DNA from: Candidatus Parabacteroides intestinavium
Lineage (GTDB): Bacteria; Bacteroidota; Bacteroidia; Bacteroidales; Tannerellaceae
Assembly (NCBI GenBank): GCA_019118725.1
Contig: DWYO01000093.1
Location: forward strand, 1 to 5,033
Length of the DNA stretch: 5,033 bases
Direction of reading: 5' to 3'
Position 1 is the stretch's first letter. Every line of letters starts with the position of its first letter. The position numbers and the translations under genes are program-made. The notes under the pieces were generated by a model. The model was not told the origin of the DNA and searched no databases. It saw only the letters and a program-made list of their open reading frames with translations. Shown here piece after piece: positions 1 to 5,033 of this stretch.

Positions 1-118
1 GTGTGTCATAATTGCAAACTGCTGCGTTATTTTCGGAATTCGGGCTAAGTCATTTACTCCAGTAAACTCCTGTCGCCCTCATCCTCAATGCCTTGCATTT
101 TGCTAATTCTGACACACC
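1..118. repeat. Nested imperfect palindrome, MITE-like or REP-like intergenic element, probably cut at the left edge
   Basis: The outer arms are 1-18 (starting GTGTGTCA) and 99-117 (ending TGACACAC). They pair at 17 of 18 positions with one bulged base at 104. Further arms lie inside on nearly the same centre (about 57-60): 20-22 with 95-97 (TGC/GCA), 24-28 with 87-91 (GCGTT/AATGC, one G-T wobble), 42-45 with 75-78 (GGGC/GCCC), and the apical TTTACT-CC-AGTAAA at 53-66. The shared centre points to one folded unit rather than chance repeats. Neither strand has a credible ORF. Position 118 extends the right arm by a C whose partner would lie just outside the window, so target-site duplications cannot be checked. 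The layout fits a miniature inverted-repeat element, a REP-type palindrome or a structured RNA. I recognise the general look of Bacteroides intergenic repeats but cannot name a family. Confidence 0.55.
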
Positions 119-123
119 TTAAT

Positions 124-159
124 GGGGTTGCGTCAAAATATTCATTTTGACACAGCCCC
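124..159 (-). terminator. Strong hairpin downstream of ridA, probable transcription terminator
   Basis: Arms 124-139 and 144-159 form a 16-bp stem around the four-base loop 140-143. It has one C/A mismatch (131 with 152) and one G-T wobble (128 with 155). The base is four G-C pairs and the top is A-T rich. It begins 7 bases past the ridA stop codon, where the rlmB-ridA transcript should end. Neither side has a clear T-run, so it is not a textbook Rho-independent terminator. Its arms carry TGACACA/TGCGTCA, close to the TGACACAC/GTGTGTCA ends of the neighbouring palindrome, so it could instead belong to the same repeat family. Confidence 0.5.
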
Positions 160-165
160 CTCTAA

Positions 166-543
166 TTACTTTACTGCCACAATCTCCACTTCCACCAAAG
201 CGTTCTTCGGCAAAGTCTTTACGGCAACAGCCGAACGAGCCGGGAAATCACCGCTGAATTGTGCCGCATAAACTTCATTCATTGCCGCAAAATCAGACAT
301 ATCGGCTAAGAATACGGTTGTCTTAACCACATCGTCTATGGTAAATCCGGCCTCTTCCAAAATAGCCTTTACATTCTTGAACGATTGCTCTGTCTGAGCT
401 TTTACCCCTCCTTCCGGAAATTCTCCGGTTTCCGGATTCAACCCTAACTGTCCTGATGCAAACAGCATATTGCCTGCCAGAATTGCCTGGCTGTAAGGGC
501 CAATGGCAGCAGGCGCATTTTTAGTCGCAATTACTTTTTTCAT
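166..543 (-). CDS. ridA: RidA family 2-iminobutanoate/2-iminopropanoate deaminase
   Basis: A 125-residue protein of the YjgF/YER057c/UK114 (RidA) family at the usual full length. Family members are cytosolic homotrimers that hydrolyse reactive enamine/imine intermediates released by PLP enzymes such as threonine dehydratase, protecting other PLP enzymes from damage. Visible hallmarks are GPYSQA at residues 15-20, ASGQLG at 29-34, and the C-terminal signature PARSAVAV at 101-108 followed by LVEVEIVA at 116-123. Arg103 matches the conserved arginine (Arg105 in E. coli RidA) that binds the substrate carboxylate, and Glu120 is also kept. An active deaminase is therefore likely, rather than one of the Rid groups lacking the arginine. 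The ATG start gives the standard MKKVI N-terminus. It lies 19 bases downstream of the rlmB stop on the same strand with no recognisable promoter between, so it is probably co-transcribed. The preceding bases are A-rich with no clear Shine-Dalgarno site. Confidence 0.95.
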   Translation of the reverse strand: MKKVIATKNAPAAIGPYSQAILAGNMLFASGQLGLNPETGEFPEGGVKAQTEQSFKNVKAILEEAGFTIDDVVKTTVFLADMSDFAAMNEVYAAQFSGDFPARSAVAVKTLPKNALVEVEIVAVK

Positions 544-562
544 TTGATTTTCTATTTCTGGA

Positions 563-1312
563 TTAATTATGTTCTTGATTCATCCGTTGGCGAACCACTT
601 CGTAAATGAGAATAGAAGAGGCCACCGAAACATTCAACGAGCCAATTGTACCGAATTGCGGTATCTTTATCATCGCGTCACAAATCCGCAGATTCTCGGA
701 TGAGACACCTGTATCCTCCGCACCCATCACGATGGCAGTCGGCCCGTCGTAAGCCATATTCGTATAGCTATCCGCCGCTTTCTCGGAAGCCGCATAAACC
801 TTAACACCGCTCTGTTGCAGAAAACGAATGGCTTGATTGATACTTTTTTCCTTACATACAGGCAGTATATGCAGGGCGCCGGCCGAGGTCTTAATGGCGT
901 CCGCGTTTACCGTCACACTCCCTTTCGAAGGAATAACAAGGGCATCTACGCCGGCACATTCGCAGGTTCTGGCGATTGCCCCGAAATTCCGGACATCGGT
1001 TATGCCATCCAGCAGCACAATAAACGGATCACGACCCTCTTCATAGATGAGCGGAATAATATCCTCCAACTTCTGGTAGGTAATAGCCGAGACAAAAGCT
1101 ATAACCCCTTGGTGATTCTTGCGCGTATAACGGTCCAGCCGCTCTTGGGGAACCCGTTGCACTTGAATGGCCCTTCCCCGCAGGGTTTCAAACAACTCTT
1201 TCGCCAACTCCCCCTGCAAGTCGCGACGCACCAATATCTTGTCTATCTCCTTATCCGCCTGAATCGCTTCTATAACGGCTCTGATGCCAAATACCAATTC
1301 GCTTTCTTTCAT
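563..1312 (-). CDS. rlmB: 23S rRNA (guanosine-2'-O-)-methyltransferase RlmB, SpoU/TrmH family
   Basis: A 249-residue SPOUT-class methyltransferase, normal length for RlmB. E. coli RlmB uses S-adenosylmethionine to 2'-O-methylate G2251 in the peptidyl-transferase region of 23S rRNA. Residues 4 to about 77 form the small RNA-binding domain (SpoU_sub_bind; FGIRAVIEAI at the start, NHQGVIAFV at 66-74). Residues about 97-242 form the knotted catalytic domain. Motif 1 is LDGITDVRNFGAIARTC (101-117) with Asn109 and Arg115, motif 2 is VMGAEDTG (195-202) with Glu199, and motif 3 is IPQFGTIGSLNVSVASS (217-233) with Asn227. The parts of the knotted cofactor site recognisable by eye are all present. It opens the rlmB-ridA unit, and a TAnnTTTG box lies about 22 bases before the start codon. 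A related TrmH-type enzyme acting on another rRNA or tRNA site cannot be excluded, but the N-terminal domain and motif 3 favour RlmB. Confidence 0.92.
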   Translation of the reverse strand: MKESELVFGIRAVIEAIQADKEIDKILVRRDLQGELAKELFETLRGRAIQVQRVPQERLDRYTRKNHQGVIAFVSAITYQKLEDIIPLIYEEGRDPFIVLLDGITDVRNFGAIARTCECAGVDALVIPSKGSVTVNADAIKTSAGALHILPVCKEKSINQAIRFLQQSGVKVYAASEKAADSYTNMAYDGPTAIVMGAEDTGVSSENLRICDAMIKIPQFGTIGSLNVSVASSILIYEVVRQRMNQEHN

Positions 1313-1333
1313 TATCTAATTTTTCTTTTCGCG

Positions 1334-1341
1334 CAAAGGTA
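1334..1341 (-). promoter_or_regulatory. Bacteroidetes -7 box for rlmB-ridA
   Basis: Read on the minus strand this is TACCTTTG, an exact match to the Bacteroidetes sigma-ABfr -7 consensus TAnnTTTG. Transcription would start roughly 5-7 bases further on, giving a leader of only about 15 nt before the rlmB ATG. I found no convincing -33 TTTG at the usual 19-23 base spacing; the nearest TTG is too far away. Position and orientation suit rlmB. Confidence 0.6.
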
Positions 1342-1360
1342 CGAAATTATTTCTTTTCCG

Positions 1361-1368
1361 TATCTTCG
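1361..1368 (+). promoter_or_regulatory. Probable -7 box for the VOC-family gene
   Basis: TATCTTCG matches the Bacteroidetes -7 consensus TAnnTTTG at all but one position. It lies 26 bases before the ATG at 1395, giving a leader of about 20 nt. The surrounding CCG-box-CA resembles many Bacteroides promoters. No clear -33 TTTG is present. The upstream half of this promoter would overlap the upstream half of the divergent rlmB promoter. Confidence 0.4.
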
Positions 1369-1394
1369 CAACAGAATCATTAAAATTATTTGTC

Positions 1395-1778
1395 ATGAAA
1401 CTTGAGCATATCGCTATGTATGTAAACGATCTGAAAAACACACGGTTGTTTTTCATGCAGTATTTCGGTGCAATATCCAACAAGATGTATCATAACCCCC
1501 AAACAGGCCTGCGTACTTACTTCCTTTCTTTTGAAGACGGCGCCCGTCTGGAAATCATGTCACGCCCGGATATGTCCGATGCCCCCAAAAACAATCTCCG
1601 GACCGGTCTTATCCATATCTCTTTCTGCGTCGGAAGCAAAGAACGTGTAGATGCTCTCACCGAACAACTCCGTGCGGATGGATATGCCGTAATCAGCGGA
1701 CCGCGCACCACCGGCGACGGCTACTATGAAAGCTGCATCGAAGGCCCTGAAAGAAATCTTATTGAAATCACGGAATAG
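1395..1778 (+). CDS. VOC superfamily (glyoxalase I / bleomycin-resistance fold) small metalloprotein
   Basis: A 127-residue cytosolic protein made of two paired beta-alpha-beta-beta-beta units (about 1-56 and 70-127), the vicinal oxygen chelate fold. The four expected metal ligands sit where the fold predicts: His5 (KLEHIA), Glu53 (ARLEIM), His74 (GLIHISF) and Glu124 (NLIEITE). E. coli glyoxalase I uses His5, Glu56, His74 and Glu122, so the 2-His/2-Glu site for Ni, Zn or another divalent metal looks intact. That does not prove lactoylglutathione lyase activity. The family also includes epimerases, dioxygenases and fosfomycin or bleomycin resistance proteins, and glutathione is not a usual Bacteroides thiol. 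The gene is transcribed alone, divergent from rlmB, and its last 11 bases overlap the end of the convergent ABC ATPase gene. The ATG start gives the standard first strand right at the N-terminus. Substrate unknown. Confidence 0.88.
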   Translation: MKLEHIAMYVNDLKNTRLFFMQYFGAISNKMYHNPQTGLRTYFLSFEDGARLEIMSRPDMSDAPKNNLRTGLIHISFCVGSKERVDALTEQLRADGYAVISGPRTTGDGYYESCIEGPERNLIEITE

Positions 1779-2790
1779 TAGCCCGCTGGAAATCCCAGTT
1801 TTTGATTTCCGCCAATACCTCTTCGATGCTCTCACACCGGACATCATCTCCGTTCTGCAACACAAAGGAATCGGGGAGCACCTGGATCTGGGGGGAACCT
1901 TCCGAATGATCTACAAGGATGCCCTGACGCCGGAGAGCCTTGCGCAGCATCCGGAACCGGAAGCCTTCGCCCGTCAAATGTATGTGCGCGTGATAATTGA
2001 CCCGTATGCGATAAAGCCCGCTATGTGCGTCAAAATAGACGCCACGCCCTTCAAAGAAACGGGCCAGGCTCCCCTGCAGGGCCAGATCCTCCGGGATGCC
2101 CGAGGTTATCCCCGTCCCCTTATCCATCAGCCAGATACGGTCGGCTATCTCAAGAGCCAAATCCAGGTCATGCGTAGAGAGGAAAATCGTCTTGTCGGTA
2201 GTCTGCACCAAACGATAAAGCAACTGCATGATTTCCACCTTGCTGGGATAATCAAGGAAAGCCGTAGGCTCGTCCAGGAAGATAACCGGAGTCTCCTGCG
2301 CGAGGGCCTTGGCAATCATCACCTTCTGCCGTTCGCCATCCGAGAGCGTATGCACCATGCGCCCCGCCAGGTCCCCGATGTGTACCAAGTGTATGGCCTC
2401 CTCCACCTTGCGCTTATCCTCCGGGCCCAGCGTCCCCCAGAAACCGGTATAAGGACTCCGGCCCATGCCGATCAAGTCCGCCACGCTCATGTTGCGGATC
2501 TCGCACTTCTCGGTCAGCACCACGCCAATCAGCCGGCTCAATTGCTTATCCGAATATTCCGAGATATCTTTACCCAGCAGATTGACTTCGCCCGCAAGTT
2601 TGGGTTGGAAAGCGGAAAGGGTGCGGAGCAAGGTAGACTTCCCCACCCCATTGGCTCCCAAGAGGCAGGTCAGCTCTCCGCTATAAATCGAGGCATCGAT
2701 ATGCGAGGCTATAACTTTCCGGTGATGCTTGGAGAGATACCCGATAGATAAATCCCGCAAGCGTATGGTTTCGTTTGCATGTCTATTCAT
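1768..2790 (-). CDS. ABC transporter ATP-binding protein, FecE/BtuD type, with C-terminal extension
   Basis: The nucleotide-binding subunit of an iron-complex/heme/corrinoid importer, acting at the cytoplasmic face of the inner membrane. Counting from the ATG at 2790 it is 340 residues. Walker A is GANGVGKST (45-53), the signature LSDGE (149-153), Walker B VIFLDE (169-174), the D-loop FLD (178-180), and the switch histidine His207 in STHD. The Q-loop region reads VVLTEK (90-95), so Thr or Glu replaces the usual glutamine. About 80 residues follow the ordinary ATPase core (roughly 262-340) without a domain I can name; similar tails are common in Bacteroidetes homologues. The start is uncertain: ATG at 2790 overlaps the permease gene by 8 bases and has a GAAAG-rich stretch about 10 bases upstream. 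ATG at 2799 would add three residues and overlap by 17. A start at 2841 would lie deep inside the permease gene and is unlikely. It is the last gene of the importer operon. Confidence 0.93.
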   Translation of the reverse strand: MNRHANETIRLRDLSIGYLSKHHRKVIASHIDASIYSGELTCLLGANGVGKSTLLRTLSAFQPKLAGEVNLLGKDISEYSDKQLSRLIGVVLTEKCEIRNMSVADLIGMGRSPYTGFWGTLGPEDKRKVEEAIHLVHIGDLAGRMVHTLSDGERQKVMIAKALAQETPVIFLDEPTAFLDYPSKVEIMQLLYRLVQTTDKTIFLSTHDLDLALEIADRIWLMDKGTGITSGIPEDLALQGSLARFFEGRGVYFDAHSGLYRIRVNYHAHIHLTGEGFRFRMLRKALRRQGILVDHSEGSPQIQVLPDSFVLQNGDDVRCESIEEVLAEIKNWDFQRATIP

Positions 2791-3820
2791 TCCAGTCATT
2801 CTTTCTTTTCTTAAACAATACCGAAGCGACAACGGGCGCACCGATCAGGGCCGTCACCGAGTTGACCGGCAAAGCCCCTTCGAACCCGGGCATCCGGGCT
2901 ATCAGATTACAGAGCAACGCCAGCAAGGCCCCCAACAAAAGACTGGAGGGCATCAGAAGACGATGGTCGGAGGTCTGAAACATGGCCCTGGCCAGGTGAG
3001 GGACCGCCAGCCCCAGAAAACTGATCGGCCCGCAATAAGCCGTGACGATAGCCGTCAATACGCCGGCCGAGAGGATAACCAGCAATCGCGCACGCTTGAT
3101 GTTCAGCCCCAGATTACGGGCATAGCCATCCCCCAAAAGCAGCAGGTTGAGCGTCTTGATCAGCAGAAAAGAGAGCGGGAGCAAGATACTCATCAACAAG
3201 ACGAACAGCATCATCTGGTTGCCCGACACACGGGCGAAGCTACCCAATCCCCATATCACATACGCGCGGATATCCTCTTCTACACTGAAGAATTTCAGCA
3301 CACCGATGATGGCCGTAGCCACATAGCCGATCATCACGCCTACAATCAGGAGAGTAACGCTCCCCTTTATCTTCTGGGAGACGTAGGCTATCAGGGCCAT
3401 AATGGATAGTGCTCCGGCTATAGCCGCCACCGAGAGAGCTATCTCGCCTATTACCCCCAGACGGCTCAACGCCACGCCTCCGATACTTCCGCTCAGAAGG
3501 ATGACAAACGCCACGCCCAGGCTTGCCCCCGAACTGATACCCAGCACGGAAGGCCCCGCCAGAGGATTCCGGAAAACGGTCTGCATCTGCAGTCCGCTAA
3601 TGGCCAGGCCGGCTCCTGCCGCCAGTGCGGTCAAAGCCTGGGGCAAACGTGATTTCCACACGATGTTTTGCCAGGCCACCGGCTCATGCCCCTGCTCCGT
3701 AAGGATATTCCAAATCGAATCAACCGGGATAGCCACCGACCCCAGCAGGAGATTCAGGAGGAAAAAGAGAGCGATCAATATGACCAGCAATAACATACGC
3801 CATAAATTGGAGTGTCTCAT
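2783..3820 (-). CDS. FecCD/BtuC-family ABC importer permease
   Basis: A 345-residue, very hydrophobic inner-membrane protein with about ten predicted transmembrane helices, the normal size and topology for FecCD/BtuC permeases, which work as homodimers (or paired subunits). The first helix spans about residues 9-28. Family landmarks are RLPQALTALAAGAGLAISG (58-76), FRNPLAGPSVLGISSGASLG (83-102), the WGLGSF turn (190-195), LGDGYARNLGLNI (229-241), GPISFLGLAVPHLAR (264-278, next to the ATPase-coupling loop), and LPVNSVTALIGAPVVASVLF at 317-336. It starts 6 bases after the stop codon of the binding-protein gene and its end overlaps the ATPase start, so translation is probably coupled. Only one permease gene is present, as in homodimeric importers. 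Cargo (ferric siderophore, heme or cobalamin) cannot be read from the sequence. Confidence 0.95.
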   Translation of the reverse strand: MRHSNLWRMLLLVILIALFFLLNLLLGSVAIPVDSIWNILTEQGHEPVAWQNIVWKSRLPQALTALAAGAGLAISGLQMQTVFRNPLAGPSVLGISSGASLGVAFVILLSGSIGGVALSRLGVIGEIALSVAAIAGALSIMALIAYVSQKIKGSVTLLIVGVMIGYVATAIIGVLKFFSVEEDIRAYVIWGLGSFARVSGNQMMLFVLLMSILLPLSFLLIKTLNLLLLGDGYARNLGLNIKRARLLVILSAGVLTAIVTAYCGPISFLGLAVPHLARAMFQTSDHRLLMPSSLLLGALLALLCNLIARMPGFEGALPVNSVTALIGAPVVASVLFKKRKNDWNE

Positions 3821-3826
3821 AAGCGC

Positions 3827-4996
3827 TTATTCTTTCAACAGATGATAAAATACGGGAGTATGTTCGGGCAACAGGTCCGGATGGAATATATGAAGCAGGT
3901 CGGCCAAAACGACTTCGGGCGATGTGGGCATCTCCTCGTAAAAGGGGGTAGTCTTCATATTACAATAGATAATCTTCCTGTCCCGGAAAGCCTTGAAGTC
4001 GGCATACCTTTCATCTTGCGCCTTCAACGCCTCATACGAGAAGCGGTCGGGATAGCTGTTCACAATCCGCCAGTAATCGGCATTGTCGGCCTGGTTATAA
4101 ACCGTCTCGAAATCAAGCATGATACCGCCCGAACGCTCGTCGTGCTTCAGGAAATAATCGGCTCCGGCATCTTTGAACAATTGCGCGAGGAAGCTACGCC
4201 CCCCCACCGCATACCAGTTTCCGCCCCTCAGCTCTCCGCTGAACACCACCGGCCGGTAGGTTATCTTTCCCTCTTCGGTCAGGGCCTTCAATTCGTTATA
4301 ACGCTTCTCGATGGAGGCAAAACAGGTGTTCGCCTCCTGCTCCAGGCCACACAATAGCCCCACAAACTTAATCCATTCCGCTTGTCCCAAAGGAGTCGTT
4401 TCCTTATAGCCCAGATGGGGAATCAACGGGATTCCTACATCTTTCAATACATCATATCCGCCACGCTTGTACGGAGAAATCAGAATCAGATCGGGGTTCA
4501 TACTCATCACCGCCTCATTATTGAAATTCCCCTCGATTCCGATTTTGACCGTCTGGCCCGTCTCCAACCGGTGATTCATCTCTTTGTTGAACAAATGGCG
4601 CGCGCTGGTGATTCCCACCACCCGGTCCAGCGCCTCCAGCTTGATGAAGTTTGAGAGCTGGAGAGAGGTCATGCAGATGACGCTCCGGACGGGTACCTCA
4701 ATCGGAGTATAATCCGCCGGGACCGATTCCGGACGGGTCCCCCTCGGCACTAAAGCGTAACGGTATATCCGGGTTTGCCTGTTCTGAGGATCTTGGATAT
4801 CCACCAGCGCGACCCCGGATTTATATTCTATTTGAAAGCCCTCTGCGTAACGGGGGGTGACCTGTTCCGCAAAACGGGTCTCCACCCGGCTTTCCGATAC
4901 AGCCTCTTCCCCCTTCTTCTCAGGAGAAGACCCGGAGGAGCATCCCCCTGATAACATCAGGAGTGTCAACCCTCCGATTATGTATTTTAGTTTCAT
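3827..4996 (-). CDS. ABC transporter substrate-binding lipoprotein, FecB/BtuF type
   Basis: A 389-residue periplasmic binding protein (PF01497-like helical-backbone fold) that hands an iron complex, heme or corrinoid to the permease. Residues 1-18 are a lipoprotein signal: KLK, a hydrophobic stretch, then LSGGC with the probable lipidated Cys19. A Ser/Glu/Lys-rich linker runs to about residue 45. The first lobe covers about 100-205 (VRSVICMTSLQLSNFIKLEA, VVGITSARHLFN, NPDLILISPYKRGGYDVL). A bridging helix with GQAEWIKFVGLLCGLEQEA (204-222) follows, then a second lobe (RGGNWYAVGGRSFLAQLFKDAGADYFL about 257-283, SPEVVLADLLHIFHPDLLP 359-377). Glu207 and Glu361 are candidates for the acidic residues that dock on the permease; this is inferred from position. 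The segment 50-100 (YAEGFQIEYKSG, ALVPRGTRP) is typical of Bacteroidetes and archaeal members. It is the first visible gene of the importer operon, with a promoter box just upstream. Confidence 0.93.
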   Translation of the reverse strand: MKLKYIIGGLTLLMLSGGCSSGSSPEKKGEEAVSESRVETRFAEQVTPRYAEGFQIEYKSGVALVDIQDPQNRQTRIYRYALVPRGTRPESVPADYTPIEVPVRSVICMTSLQLSNFIKLEALDRVVGITSARHLFNKEMNHRLETGQTVKIGIEGNFNNEAVMSMNPDLILISPYKRGGYDVLKDVGIPLIPHLGYKETTPLGQAEWIKFVGLLCGLEQEANTCFASIEKRYNELKALTEEGKITYRPVVFSGELRGGNWYAVGGRSFLAQLFKDAGADYFLKHDERSGGIMLDFETVYNQADNADYWRIVNSYPDRFSYEALKAQDERYADFKAFRDRKIIYCNMKTTPFYEEMPTSPEVVLADLLHIFHPDLLPEHTPVFYHLLKE

Positions 4997-5025
4997 AAAT
5001 CAACGTTTTCTGTTTGTTTCGGCAA

Positions 5026-5033
5026 CAAATGTA
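5026..5033 (-). promoter_or_regulatory. Bacteroidetes -7 box for the ABC importer operon, at the window edge
   Basis: Read on the minus strand this is TACATTTG, an exact TAnnTTTG match. It is followed by 29 bases and then the ATG of the binding-protein gene. Transcription would start about 5-7 bases beyond the box, leaving a leader of about 22 nt. The -33 element would lie beyond the window. If this is the operon promoter, the leader is too short for a cobalamin riboswitch, and any iron-responsive (Fur-like) operator would overlap or precede this box. Confidence 0.55.

Noticed and set aside
1..118. Integron attC site
   Set aside because: The size and imperfect palindrome fit loosely, but the ends are GTGTGTCA/TGACACAC, not the RYYYAAC/GTTRRRY core sites. 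There is also no cassette-like array or integrase in view.
1..165. CRISPR array or tandem repeat
   Set aside because: The repeats are inverted and nested around one centre, with no regularly spaced direct repeats or spacers.
1386..1392. TTATTTG just before the VOC start codon as a -7 box
   Set aside because: The TA dinucleotide is not in the right register for TAnnTTTG, and transcription would start at or inside the ATG. The box at 1361-1368 is better placed.
815..1405. A 196-codon plus-strand open frame opposite rlmB
   Set aside because: The opposite strand encodes a complete RlmB with all SPOUT motifs. This frame has no family resemblance and runs through the divergent promoter region.
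1726..2751. A 341-codon plus-strand open frame opposite the ABC ATPase gene
   Set aside because: It is the antisense shadow of a gene with clear Walker A, signature and Walker B motifs. Its translation has no recognisable domain, it also overlaps the VOC gene, and G+C-rich coding sequence here leaves few antisense stops.
2729..3409. A 226-codon plus-strand open frame opposite the permease gene
   Set aside because: The product is rich in Gln, Arg, His and Asp with no hydrophobic core. This is the expected mirror of codons for membrane helices, not a real protein.
3812..4357. Plus-strand open frames (also 3402-3845 and 4382-4654) opposite the permease and binding-protein genes
   Set aside because: All lie antisense to well-supported genes and show no motif, signal peptide or sensible start context of their own.
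4915..4930. TCTTCTC-AG-GAGAAGA palindrome inside the binding-protein gene
   Set aside because: The loop would be only two bases, it lies within codons of the low-complexity Ser/Glu/Lys linker, and the linker's composition explains the purine/pyrimidine runs.

Overview
The window looks like an ordinary chromosomal segment from a Bacteroidales bacterium (Bacteroides or Parabacteroides type; the genus cannot be settled from sequence alone). The reasons are two or three promoters with the Bacteroidetes -7 box TAnnTTTG, short A-rich leaders without a clear Shine-Dalgarno site, and protein variants typical of that group: a long ABC ATPase with LSDGE, and a FecB/BtuF-type lipoprotein with a distinctive N-terminal segment.

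Layout. Positions 1-165 are non-coding. They hold a roughly 117-bp nested imperfect palindrome at the left edge and, five bases further on, a strong 16-bp hairpin just past the end of ridA. Next comes a two-gene minus-strand unit: rlmB (23S rRNA 2'-O-methyltransferase) followed 19 bases later by ridA (imine/enamine deaminase). An 82-base divergent promoter region (1313-1394) separates rlmB from a single plus-strand gene for a small metal-binding VOC/glyoxalase-fold protein. The 3' end of that gene overlaps, tail to tail, the last gene of a minus-strand ABC importer operon filling the rest of the window.

The importer is complete and compact: substrate-binding lipoprotein (3827-4996), FecCD/BtuC-type permease (2783-3820) and ATPase (1768-2790). 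The spacings are 6 bases and then a short overlap, so the three are almost certainly co-transcribed. A TAnnTTTG box lies at the extreme right edge, 29 bases before the first gene. The family imports iron-siderophore, heme or corrinoid. The cargo cannot be decided here because no TonB-dependent receptor is visible and the short leader leaves no room for a riboswitch. By eye the importer genes are richer in G+C than the ridA/rlmB side; this was not counted.

I see no convincing new multi-gene system. The feature most worth following up is the concentric palindromic element at 1-118, which could be a MITE-like or REP-like dispersed repeat or a structured RNA and may continue past the left edge. 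The remaining findings are modest.
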